A stretch of DNA of 64,000 bases from Thiotrichaceae bacterium UBA4486 (GTDB lineage Bacteria > Pseudomonadota > Gammaproteobacteria > Eutrophobiales > Eutrophobiaceae): assembly GCA_002389045.1 (NCBI GenBank), contig DGNS01000006.1, positions 168,737 through 232,736 of the forward strand, written 5' to 3'. The translations under genes and the position numbers were made by a program. This document shows positions 1-6,931 of this stretch, one piece after another. The notes under the pieces are model-generated. The model had not been told where the DNA came from. It saw only the letters and a program-made list of their open reading frames with translations, and ran no database searches. Within the stretch, counting starts at the first letter, position 1. Each line of letters opens with the position of its first letter.

Positions 1-651
1 GCCGAATACCGGGAACTGGGCGCGAAATTTGCCAAATGGCGTGCAGTCATCACCATAGGCAGCGGGATCCCGTCTTCGGCCTGCATCGAGGCCAACGCCC
101 ATGCCCTCGCCCGTTATGCCGCCCTCTGTCAGGAAGCCGGCATCGTGCCGATGGTAGAACCGGAAGTGCTGATGGATGCCGACAATACCATCGATACCTG
201 TTACAACGTCACCGAGCGGACGCTGAAAACCGTGTTCAACGAACTCTATCGACAGGATGTCACCTTCGAACACACCATCCTGAAAACCAACATGGTCATC
301 TCCGGCAAGCAGTGTCCGACGCAGGCGGACATCCAGGAAGTCGCCGACAAAACCGTGCGTTGTCTGCTCAACGCCGTACCCGCGGCCATACCGGGGATCG
401 TTTTTCTCTCCGGTGGCCAGAGTTCAGCGCTGGCGACCGCGCACCTGAACGCCATGAACAAAACCTATTCATCGCTGCCCTGGCCGCTGAGTTTTTCCTA
501 CGGCCGCGCCCTGCAGGAAGACTGCCTGAAAACCTGGGCCGGCAATCCCGACAATGTCGAGGCCGCCCTCAAGGTGTTGTTGCACCGGGAGAAATGCAAC
601 AGCCTGGCGTGCAGGGGGGAGTACTCCGAGGATATGGAAAAGGCTGCTTGA
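1..651 (+). CDS. Class I fructose-bisphosphate aldolase, 3' part (5' end outside window)
   Basis: The frame is open from base 1, so the N-terminus is missing and 216 residues are visible. The product cleaves fructose-1,6-bisphosphate to dihydroxyacetone phosphate and glyceraldehyde-3-phosphate in glycolysis and gluconeogenesis. Visible family motifs are the VPMVEPEVLMDAD strand and ILKTNMV, whose lysine (codon 283-285) should form the Schiff base; most homologues have ILKPNMV. The motif FLSGGQSS follows near the phosphate-binding end, and then SFSYGRALQ. The C-terminus with LHREKCNSLA is complete. An internal ATG at 139 or 145 is not the start, because homology continues upstream of it. Confidence 0.93.
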   Translation, partial: AEYRELGAKFAKWRAVITIGSGIPSSACIEANAHALARYAALCQEAGIVPMVEPEVLMDADNTIDTCYNVTERTLKTVFNELYRQDVTFEHTILKTNMVISGKQCPTQADIQEVADKTVRCLLNAVPAAIPGIVFLSGGQSSALATAHLNAMNKTYSSLPWPLSFSYGRALQEDCLKTWAGNPDNVEAALKVLLHREKCNSLACRGEYSEDMEKAA

Positions 652-772
652 TCGGTGGCATTGCAACATTGCCATAAGACGCAGCGGGACCGGAGAATCG
701 TCCGCCCCCGGACCTGCCGGGTTCGGCCCGACATCAGCCGGACATAATCAGCGCAGCCTTTGGCCGGCCGTC

Positions 773-1054
773 ATGACCGATACCGCTGACAACCCCGGGA
801 AATTATCCGCGCAGGCCGAGACCGCGTTAGCGGCCTATGAAGCCATGCGCGAAAGCAAGCAGAAATATTTTTCGCAACTGCAGGCCATGGATGAAAAATA
901 CAAGAACTGGGGGCATCCCACGGACGGGGAAAAACAGCGTCTGGATGAGTTGCTCAAAGTCCACGACAGCAAGGTATCGGCCTTTAACGAAGCCATGAGT
1001 CAGGTGGACGACACGGAAGACAGAATGGCGCTGATCCAGAGATTAAACACCTGA
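773..1054 (+). CDS. Small charged hypothetical protein (93 aa)
   Basis: I do not recognise this protein. The start is the ATG at 773; the frame runs further upstream only as a shadow over the aldolase gene. The product is soluble, has no signal peptide or membrane segment, and is rich in Lys, Glu, Asp and Gln. Much of it looks helical (AETALAAYEAMRESKQKYF and a C-terminal stretch with NEAMSQVDDTEDRMALIQRL). No strong ribosome binding site precedes the ATG. It follows the aldolase gene by about 120 bp on the same strand and could be co-transcribed. Confidence 0.55.
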   Translation: MTDTADNPGKLSAQAETALAAYEAMRESKQKYFSQLQAMDEKYKNWGHPTDGEKQRLDELLKVHDSKVSAFNEAMSQVDDTEDRMALIQRLNT

Positions 1055-1098
1055 CTACTCATCCAAACGAGTGAGATAACGGCCTATATGACAAATGC

Positions 1099-1115
1099 TG
1101 TCGAGTTTTTTTACA
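1099..1115 (+). promoter_or_regulatory. Upstream element copy 1 (TGTCGAnTTTTnTTACA)
   Basis: This 17-bp sequence matches a second copy at 1230-1246 at 15 of 17 positions. It lies in an AT-rich gap about 230 bp before the start predicted for the sigma-54 promoter at 1310-1325. The paired elements are best read as binding sites for a sigma-54 enhancer-binding protein. This is an inference; the cognate activator is not in the window. Confidence 0.5.
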
Positions 1116-1229
1116 AAACGGTGACATTCGCAGTTGAATTCAGACATTTTATTTCCAGCTTTTTGACTCCATAAGTTATTGAATTCCTGAAGGTATTCCA
1201 CCCCACATGGAAATTTTGACAACACACCG

Positions 1230-1246
1230 TGTCGATTTTTCTTACA
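1230..1246 (+). promoter_or_regulatory. Upstream element copy 2 (TGTCGAnTTTTnTTACA)
   Basis: This is the second copy of the 17-bp element, centred about 98 bp upstream of the predicted start near 1336. That is a usual distance for a sigma-54 enhancer site. It begins with TGT and ends with ACA, and is followed by TTCCGAC, so GTCG and CGAC also flank the core as a short inverted repeat. Confidence 0.55.
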
Positions 1247-1309
1247 TTCCGACCTGATCGTAAGCCCATCTTGAACTTAACTTACTGATTTTATTATTGA
1301 TTGAGTAGT

Positions 1310-1325
1310 TGGCACTCTATCTGCA
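1310..1325 (+). promoter_or_regulatory. Sigma-54 (RpoN) promoter, -24/-12
   Basis: The sequence TGGCAC-N6-TGCA matches the sigma-54 consensus TGGCACG-N4-TTGCA, with GG at 1311-1312 and GC at 1323-1324 in the required 12-bp register. The predicted start is about 1336. The only thing between it and the terminator at 1462-1487 is a structured, apparently non-coding stretch. Confidence 0.7.
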
Positions 1326-1335
1326 AAGAAAGACA

Positions 1336-1488
1336 GTAACCATAAACCGAATGGGCGCCGGATGCAGCCCTTCCACGAAAGGGCTTTAACCGATTGTGGC
1401 CCGGAAGCTGTTGCTTCCAAAACAATCTAATAAAAACATTTTCATAACTCCATTGTTAGCAGCCAGCCTTCGGGCTGGCATTTTTTTA
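1336..1488 (+). ncRNA. Candidate sigma-54-dependent small RNA
   Basis: The predicted transcript is about 150 nt and runs from the sigma-54 start to a UUCG-capped terminator. A first small stem pairs AGCCC (1366-1370) with GGGCT (1381-1385). A two-part hairpin pairs GATTGT (1392-1397) with ACAATC (1422-1427), and inside it GGAAGC (1403-1408) with GCTTCC (1413-1418). The terminator stem is at 1462-1479. A 12-codon ORF at 1351-1389 has no ribosome binding site and is probably not translated. The gene to the right (rhomboid) is on the other strand, so nothing else on this strand can be served. I recognise no known RNA family. Confidence 0.5.
1462..1487 (+). terminator. Rho-independent terminator with UUCG loop
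   Basis: The stem GCCAGCC/GGCTGGC (1462-1468 and 1473-1479) has a TTCG tetraloop and is followed by A and seven T residues on the plus strand. It ends plus-strand transcription just before the 3' end of the convergent rhomboid gene. The T-tract lies on one side only, so it does not serve the rhomboid gene. Confidence 0.85.
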
Positions 1489-1505
1489 TCTGCTCGCACA
1501 GTCCA

Positions 1506-2231
1506 TCAGCGATGCAGGGTTCTGTGCCAGCGGCTGGAGCCATGGGATTTGTGAAACAGTGGCACATTCCGGCGTTTCATAAAGGGAACCAGCACCATGC
1601 CGGCGATGAAGCCGCCGATATGGGCGTACCAGGCCACGCCCGCGCCGTCCGGACTGGATAGCGCCGAGCTGACCAACTGGATGAGGAACCAGAAACCGAG
1701 CACCCAGCCGGCCGGCAACCGGATCAATTGTGAGAAAAAGCCGAGAGGTATCAACACCAACACCCTGGCATGCGGGTAAAGCAACAGGTAGCCGCCGAGC
1801 ACCCCGGAAATGGCGCCGCTGGCGCCGATCATGGGGATTTCGGACGCCGGATTCTGCAATACCTGTCCGAACACGGCGGCAACACCGCAGAGCAGGTAAA
1901 ACACAATAAAGCGGAAATGCCCGAGCGCATCTTCCAGGTTATTGCCGAAGATCCACAGGTAGAGCATGTTGCCCGCCAGGTGCATGAAACCGCCGTGCAG
2001 GAACATGGACGTTATCACCGTCAATTCGGCCGGCACCAGTACCAGTTCCGCCGGCAGGCTGACCTTGTCCAGCAGCACCGCGGGAATCACTCCCAGGCTG
2101 TAGACCGCCATCTGTCCGCCAGGGCTGCCCAGCGACACCTGCCAGAAAAAAACCAGCACACAGGTGACGATGAACAGGATGGTCAGAACGGGGAAAATAT
2201 CCGTGGGATTGTCATCGTGCAGGGGGATCAC
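1506..2231 (-). CDS. Rhomboid family intramembrane serine protease
   Basis: This 241-residue inner-membrane protease cleaves transmembrane substrates inside the lipid bilayer. The catalytic serine is S138 in GASGAISG and the catalytic histidine is H204 in AHIGGFIAG. The HxxxN region HLAGNMLYLWIFGNN (N88) forms the oxyanion side. About six hydrophobic segments are visible, followed by a basic, soluble tail of about 25 residues. The start is a GTG at 2231, which gives a short hydrophilic N-terminus before the first membrane segment. It is transcribed away from the neighbouring lipoprotein gene with a gap of about 75 bp. The substrate is unknown. Confidence 0.93.
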   Translation of the reverse strand: MIPLHDDNPTDIFPVLTILFIVTCVLVFFWQVSLGSPGGQMAVYSLGVIPAVLLDKVSLPAELVLVPAELTVITSMFLHGGFMHLAGNMLYLWIFGNNLEDALGHFRFIVFYLLCGVAAVFGQVLQNPASEIPMIGASGAISGVLGGYLLLYPHARVLVLIPLGFFSQLIRLPAGWVLGFWFLIQLVSSALSSPDGAGVAWYAHIGGFIAGMVLVPFMKRRNVPLFHKSHGSSRWHRTLHR

Positions 2232-2305
2232 GTAAACACTCCCGGTCCTGTAGACAATGCCATCAAGCGGCGTCTGCTGCTGAACCGGCCGGATTATGCA
2301 CGGTG

Positions 2306-2515
2306 TTAGCGGGTTTGCTCCTCGATGGCCTGGCGCTGTGCCTCGGCGGCGTCGAGCATTTTCTGCTCGGCCGCCCTGGCCCGGTCCATGGTCTCCACCT
2401 GGTCTTTCCAGACGTGGTCACCGGAGCCGGTACCGGAACTGCCGGCGTCATCGCCCGAGCAGGACATCAACAAAACCGACAGCGTAATCAGCATGAACCG
2501 GGGCTTACGCATCAT
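2306..2515 (-). CDS. Small lipoprotein (69 aa)
   Basis: This short protein has a classic lipoprotein signal: basic MMRKPRF, a hydrophobic core, then the lipobox LMSC with the acylated cysteine near residue 18. The mature part is acidic and glycine/serine-rich, followed by a helical, Glu/Ala/Gln-rich end. I chose the ATG at 2515 because AGGAG lies 5 bp upstream; the frame extends six codons further without a better signal. It starts 14 bp after the carbonic anhydrase gene and is probably in the same operon. The function is unknown. Confidence 0.75.
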   Translation of the reverse strand: MMRKPRFMLITLSVLLMSCSGDDAGSSGTGSGDHVWKDQVETMDRARAAEQKMLDAAEAQRQAIEEQTR

Positions 2516-2529
2516 GGTATCTCCTGTTG

Positions 2530-3135
2530 TCACTGCGGTTGCAGTTCACCGCTCTCGATATCGAAATAAAAACCGTGTACCGACAGGCTGCCGGATTCAA
2601 CGCGGGACTTTATCCACGGGAACGTCAGCAGATTCTGCATGGACACCTTGATGGATTCAGACTCACAGCGCCGGCACTGTTCCGCGAAACCTGCATCCGG
2701 AAATTCCTGTAACACCTTGTCACGGGCCGGGGTGGCAATCTGCATCCAGGGATCAATAAAACGGTAATCCCTGGTGTCGTGACTGCCTTCCATCAGGCTT
2801 TGTATGCCGCCACACAGGCCGTGTCCCAGAATCATGACGTTTTGCACCTTGAGATGCTTGATGGCGAATTCCAGCGCGGCGCTGGTGCCATGGGTCTTGC
2901 CGTCATCGACACTGGGCGGCACCAGGTTGGCCACGTTGCGAACAACAAATATATCTCCGGGGCCGGTATCCAGTATAAGCGCGGGGTCGACACGGGAATC
3001 ACAACAGGCGATCACTATAGTCTTGGGTGACTGCCCCTGGTCAACCAGTTGCCGGTACAATTCGGGCCGTTCTTCAAAGTATTTTTTTCTGAATCGCTGA
3101 AAGCCATCCAGCAGGGGTTGGAAATCGTCGCTCAT
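2530..3135 (-). CDS. Beta-class carbonic anhydrase
   Basis: This enzyme interconverts CO2 and bicarbonate in the cytoplasm. Its 201 residues carry the beta-class zinc site: C45 and D46-R48 in CCDSR, and H105 and C108 in HGLCG. The GxGDIFVVRNVAN segment is also typical. The ATG at 3135 overlaps the purC stop codon (ATGA), so the two genes are translationally coupled. Pairing with purC makes sense because purine synthesis consumes bicarbonate at the preceding carboxylation step; that link is an inference. Confidence 0.95.
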   Translation of the reverse strand: MSDDFQPLLDGFQRFRKKYFEERPELYRQLVDQGQSPKTIVIACCDSRVDPALILDTGPGDIFVVRNVANLVPPSVDDGKTHGTSAALEFAIKHLKVQNVMILGHGLCGGIQSLMEGSHDTRDYRFIDPWMQIATPARDKVLQEFPDAGFAEQCRRCESESIKVSMQNLLTFPWIKSRVESGSLSVHGFYFDIESGELQPQ

Positions 3136-4019
3136 ATCACTCCCGTCAGTCGTTGTTGTGCTTCAAGATATTTTTTCGCGGTATTGTCTATGACCTCGCG
3201 GGGCAATCGCGGCCCCGGCGGTGTCTTGTTCCAGTCCAGGGTTTCAAGGTAATCACGCACGTACTGCTTGTCAAAGCTGGGCGGACTGATGCCGGTACGG
3301 TATTCATCCAGCGGCCAGAAGCGTGAAGAGTCGGGTGTCAATACTTCGTCTATCAGCACCATGTTACCGTCGCTGTCGAGTCCGAATTCAAACTTGGTAT
3401 CGGCGATAATGATACCACGCTCGCGGGCATAGGCGGCGGCGCTGGAGTAGATGCGCAAACTGATGTCCCGCATCTGTTCAGCCAGCTCGTGGCCGATCAA
3501 TCTCACAGTGCGATCAAAGTCGATGTTTTCATCGTGGGCGCCGATATCGGCCTTGGTGGACGGCGTGAATATCGGTTCCGGCAACTGTTCCGCCTGGCGC
3601 AAACCGGGCGGCAGGGCGATACCGCTGATGGCGCCGGTCGCGCAATAATCCTTCCAGCCCGAGCCGATGACATAGCCGCGGGCAATGGCTTCCACCGGCA
3701 GTGGCCGTAAACGCCGCACCACCACACCACGATCACCGATCTGTTCGAGTTCGGACGCACTCAGAACATCGGCCGGAGTAATGCTGCTGAGATGATTGGA
3801 AATCAAATCGCCGATACGGGCGAACCAGAAGCGGGAAACCCGGTTCAAGACCTCACCCTTGCCCGGGATTGGATCCGGCAACACCACATCGAACGCCGAC
3901 AACCGGTCACTGGTGACGATGAGCATGTATTCATCATCCACCTCGAACAGATCCCGTACCTTGCCTCTTGAAAGCGGCTTCAACGAGGTTATTTCAGGAG
4001 TGTAAAGAGTATTATTCAT
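3132..4019 (-). CDS. purC: Phosphoribosylaminoimidazole-succinocarboxamide synthase
   Basis: SAICAR synthase condenses CAIR with aspartate using ATP in purine synthesis. At 295 residues it belongs to the longer, yeast-like form. Motifs are SRGKVRDLF near the N-terminus, TSDRLSAFDV, VVRRLRPLPVEAIARGYVIGS, and IADTKFEFG with DEVLTPDSSRFW. I chose the ATG at 4019; the frame can be extended to a TTG at 4055, but conservation starts after 4019. It heads a likely operon with carbonic anhydrase and the small lipoprotein, and is divergent from speD. Confidence 0.95.
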   Translation of the reverse strand: MNNTLYTPEITSLKPLSRGKVRDLFEVDDEYMLIVTSDRLSAFDVVLPDPIPGKGEVLNRVSRFWFARIGDLISNHLSSITPADVLSASELEQIGDRGVVVRRLRPLPVEAIARGYVIGSGWKDYCATGAISGIALPPGLRQAEQLPEPIFTPSTKADIGAHDENIDFDRTVRLIGHELAEQMRDISLRIYSSAAAYARERGIIIADTKFEFGLDSDGNMVLIDEVLTPDSSRFWPLDEYRTGISPPSFDKQYVRDYLETLDWNKTPPGPRLPREVIDNTAKKYLEAQQRLTGVI

Positions 4020-4102
4020 TGCAGATGGATTGAGTTGAAGGTGTTTTACGTGCAATCATTAACTTTTATCATACCGGACTACTTGATTCTGCGGCCACGT
4101 CA

Positions 4103-4900
4103 ATGCGCGATAATAATAACAGGATTCAACTCAGCGGCTTTAACAATCTGACCAAAACGCTCAGCTTTAATATCTACGATTTGAGTTTTCTGCGTTCAGT
4201 CACGGAGATTGACGCGCTGACCGGGTACATCAATGATCAATACAGCTCCACACGGCTGACCGGCATACTCCAGGACGTGGCCAGGATTATCGGCGCCAAC
4301 GTACTCAACGTCGCCACGGCTGACTATGAACCTTCCGGCGCCAGCACAACCCTGCTGATCTCAGAGGAAACCCCGGCGCTGGCCGGCGTCACCAACCAGC
4401 AGACACCGGGGCCGCTACCGGAAGCGGTTGTCGCCCACCTGGACAAAAGTCACCTGACCGCGCACACCTATCCCGAAAATCATCCCGGTGTGGGCGCCAA
4501 TATTCTTCGCACCGACATTGACGTGAGCACCTGTGGCATGATTTCCCCGCTCAAGGCCCTGAACTACCTGATCCACAGTTTCAGTTCCGATGTGGTAGTG
4601 CTCGATTACCGGGTCCGGGGGTTCACCCGCAGTGAATGCGGTAAAAAGCTCTTCATGGACCATGACATAAATTCGATTCAGAGCTACATCGATGCAACCA
4701 CGCTGGCCGACTACCACAGCCAGGATTGCAACTTACGCGATGAAAATATCTTTCACACAAAAATGCTGCGACGAGCGTTCCGGACCGGGGATTATCTGCT
4801 GGATGGCGCCGACGTTGAGCTGTCCGCGGCAGAGCAATCCCGCATCGATGAATTGATACGCGGTGAGCTGGATGGTATTTACCGGAGTTTTTCCAACTGA
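4103..4900 (+). CDS. speD: S-adenosylmethionine decarboxylase proenzyme
   Basis: This enzyme supplies decarboxylated SAM for spermidine synthesis. The 265-residue protein is of the Escherichia coli type. It self-cleaves before S116 in LDKSHLTAHTYPE, leaving a pyruvoyl group on the alpha chain. The block DVSTCGMISPLKALNYLIH carries the conserved cysteine, and RGFTRSECGKKLFMDHDI is also typical of the family. No speE spermidine synthase gene is adjacent. It is divergent from purC with an 83-bp gap. Confidence 0.95.
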   Translation: MRDNNNRIQLSGFNNLTKTLSFNIYDLSFLRSVTEIDALTGYINDQYSSTRLTGILQDVARIIGANVLNVATADYEPSGASTTLLISEETPALAGVTNQQTPGPLPEAVVAHLDKSHLTAHTYPENHPGVGANILRTDIDVSTCGMISPLKALNYLIHSFSSDVVVLDYRVRGFTRSECGKKLFMDHDINSIQSYIDATTLADYHSQDCNLRDENIFHTKMLRRAFRTGDYLLDGADVELSAAEQSRIDELIRGELDGIYRSFSN

Positions 4901-4964
4901 GAAACCGGAGTTGGTCGTACAGCACACCACCACTGCCTGAGCTTTGCGCAGCCTCACACCGCTT

Positions 4965-5828
4965 TCACCGCTGCGAATCAAGTAATACCGCCAGGGCCTT
5001 ACGGCGGAGATCCGGCCAGGACTCGACCCAGCAGCAGTCGTGGGTGTAATCAGGCACACTGTGCAGTTGTTGCATGTGCTCCGGCCCCAGTGCCTGCAGA
5101 TAGGAGCGCACCACGGCTTCCGGCACGATGTGATCATTGGCGCCGGTCCAGTGCAGTTGCGGCAGTCGGGCCAGCGGGCGGGCGAAATTCACCGGATTCA
5201 ATGAACCGTCGAGCGGCGAGACCTGGTGCAGGCTCGTCCAGGTGTCAATATCCAGGTTCGCGGCCACCGTCATCAGCCATTGCACATCATTACGCCTGGC
5301 CGCCAGCAGGGCGGCGATGACACCACCACCGGAATAACCGATCAAACGCACCCCGTCCGCCCCGGTGTAAGCCAGATGATCATCAATGGCGCGGCTCATG
5401 GCATCGACCACGGTTTCCGCGTAGCGATGGCTGGACCAGAAACGGGGAGAACAGCGCCCGTCCTGCACATCATCACTGTATTGGCACGGCCTGGCCAGGT
5501 AGAGCAGATTTGCGCCGGACACCCGGGCAGCCAGCCGCAGTGCGACCGGGTCAGTGGGTGTCGGGTTTGCCGAGAGACGATTTTTCCTGCGCCAGGCCAG
5601 GCCATCACCTTCGATGTACACTTCCAGAGGCATTTTGGGTGCCGCAACGCCGTTGTAAAAGCTCAGCAATCGGAACTCGCCGGTATTGATGATCCGTGCC
5701 TGCAGTCCTGCTTCATGGGCAATATCCCCGGCAGTCTGCAGGCGCGCCTTGACGTTATGCAACGCCGTGCAGCCGAAGCCGGGAGACAACAGCAGGCAAA
5801 GATACACGACAGCGGGGCGAACGCTCAT
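4965..5828 (-). CDS. Alpha/beta hydrolase, predicted lipoprotein
   Basis: The 287-residue protein starts with a hydrophobic signal ending in SPGFGC, a plausible although imperfect lipobox with C20. The nucleophile elbow is GYSGGG, the acid is probably the aspartate in TGANDHIVP, and the histidine is in PDYTHDCCW, which gives a complete Ser-Asp-His triad. The segment LLYLARPCQYSD is seen in related cell-envelope hydrolases. The substrate is unknown. It is a single gene, convergent with speD and divergent from the FecR-domain gene. Confidence 0.8.
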   Translation of the reverse strand: MSVRPAVVYLCLLLSPGFGCTALHNVKARLQTAGDIAHEAGLQARIINTGEFRLLSFYNGVAAPKMPLEVYIEGDGLAWRRKNRLSANPTPTDPVALRLAARVSGANLLYLARPCQYSDDVQDGRCSPRFWSSHRYAETVVDAMSRAIDDHLAYTGADGVRLIGYSGGGVIAALLAARRNDVQWLMTVAANLDIDTWTSLHQVSPLDGSLNPVNFARPLARLPQLHWTGANDHIVPEAVVRSYLQALGPEHMQQLHSVPDYTHDCCWVESWPDLRRKALAVLLDSQR

Positions 5829-6156
5829 AACCGGTGATTATACGGATAATGGCCACGCGGACCGCATCCGGCTGGCGGTGGGAATGCGGACGTTAGCGAG
5901 ATGAAGCGTGAACACGGTCAAGTTTTTGTGAATTCTCCCGCCGGTTTATGAATATTCAGGCAACTCAACGTATAATAAGGGTCATAAATACATGACAATC
6001 TGCCCGGCTATACTGTAAAAGTGTCTGTACGAACATATTGCGGGTGCCATCGACCGTGGTATTGTTGCTTGACACATGACCGGCAAAACAGTCAGCAACA
6101 AAAATCATCTTAACCGGCATTTGCACAGCAACCCGGGAAACAAAACGAGCATAACC
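5829..6156. other. Intergenic region between divergent genes
   Basis: This 328-bp stretch holds no convincing gene. On the plus strand there is a perfect TATAAT at 5971-5976, but no good -35 element 17 bp upstream, and a weaker TATACT at 6008-6013. TTGACA at 6069-6074 has no matching -10. These are candidate promoter parts for the FecR-domain gene; none is secure. Confidence 0.4.
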
Positions 6157-6840
6157 ATGAACAACCCAATCCTTATCAAGACCGTTGTACTGGCTCTGAC
6201 ACTGCTACTGAATCAGGCCGCCCTCGCCGCTACCAGGGCCGGGCAGGTTGAAACCATCAAGGGTGAGGTCAGTGCGACGCTGGATGACCAGACCCGGAGC
6301 CTGTCCAAAGGCGATGATGTATTTGCCAACGATCTCATCTCTACCGAGCCCGGGGCCCTGGTTGAGATCAAATTTGTTGATGATTCCAAATTCCTGGTCG
6401 GACCGGATTCGGAGATGAAAGTCGACAAGTTTTCCTACAATAAGCCCGATACCGAGAATGCACTGTCCACCCGCCTGCTCAAGGGCACTTTCCGTTTTGT
6501 CACCGGCCTTATCGCACGTTACAAACCGGAATCCATGGAAGTCAGTACCGCCGTGGCCACCATCGGTATCCGTGGCACCACTGTCGGCGTGGAAGCCAGC
6601 GCCAACTCGGCCATTGTGGTTCTGGAACAACCCGATGACACCTCGCGCAGCACGGCCATCGAGGTTTCCAACCAGTTCGGCAGTGTCTATATTGATGAGC
6701 CGGGTTATGGCACCGAAATACCGGATGAGTTCTCACCGCCCTCGCCGCCACAACGCATGCGCTTGCGCACGATCAACAACCTGATGCGATCCCTGCAGTC
6801 GATCCAGAGAATCAGCGTGCCGCGGCCGGCAATGCGCTGA
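6157..6840 (+). CDS. FecR-domain periplasmic protein
   Basis: This secreted protein of 227 residues has a signal peptide that ends at LAATRA. The FecR-like beta-rich domain spans roughly residues 25-150, with ISTEPGALVEIKFVDDSKFLV followed by the typical VSTAVATIGIRGT strand. The last 50 residues are proline-rich and basic. I chose the ATG at 6157 because the signal peptide begins there; the in-frame extension to 6076 is polar. No ECF sigma factor or TonB receptor gene is adjacent, so it is an orphan of the kind often exported for envelope functions rather than an iron regulator. The role is unknown. Confidence 0.8.
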   Translation: MNNPILIKTVVLALTLLLNQAALAATRAGQVETIKGEVSATLDDQTRSLSKGDDVFANDLISTEPGALVEIKFVDDSKFLVGPDSEMKVDKFSYNKPDTENALSTRLLKGTFRFVTGLIARYKPESMEVSTAVATIGIRGTTVGVEASANSAIVVLEQPDDTSRSTAIEVSNQFGSVYIDEPGYGTEIPDEFSPPSPPQRMRLRTINNLMRSLQSIQRISVPRPAMR

Positions 6841-6931
6841 CAGGGATCTCAAATCGCTGTCAAACCCGGTAACAATCCGCGTCAGTGCGGTGTTACCTTG
6901 AGAAGAGCGAAGCGGGTTTGAAGCCGCGGTG

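Noticed and set aside
1351..1389. 12-codon ORF in the small-RNA region
   Set aside because: It has no ribosome binding site and its frame includes one arm of a hairpin; I keep it as part of the RNA, not as a gene.
1336..1461. Possible cyclic-di-GMP (GEMM-I) or other riboswitch
   Set aside because: The conserved core of GEMM-I is absent and no plus-strand gene follows for it to control.
4020..4055. N-terminal extension of PurC from a TTG
   Set aside because: The extra 12 residues are not conserved in style and the ATG at 4019 gives the usual N-terminus.
5226..5837. 203-codon plus-strand ORF opposite the hydrolase
   Set aside because: The hydrolase has a signal peptide and complete catalytic triad; this frame has neither motif nor ribosome binding site.
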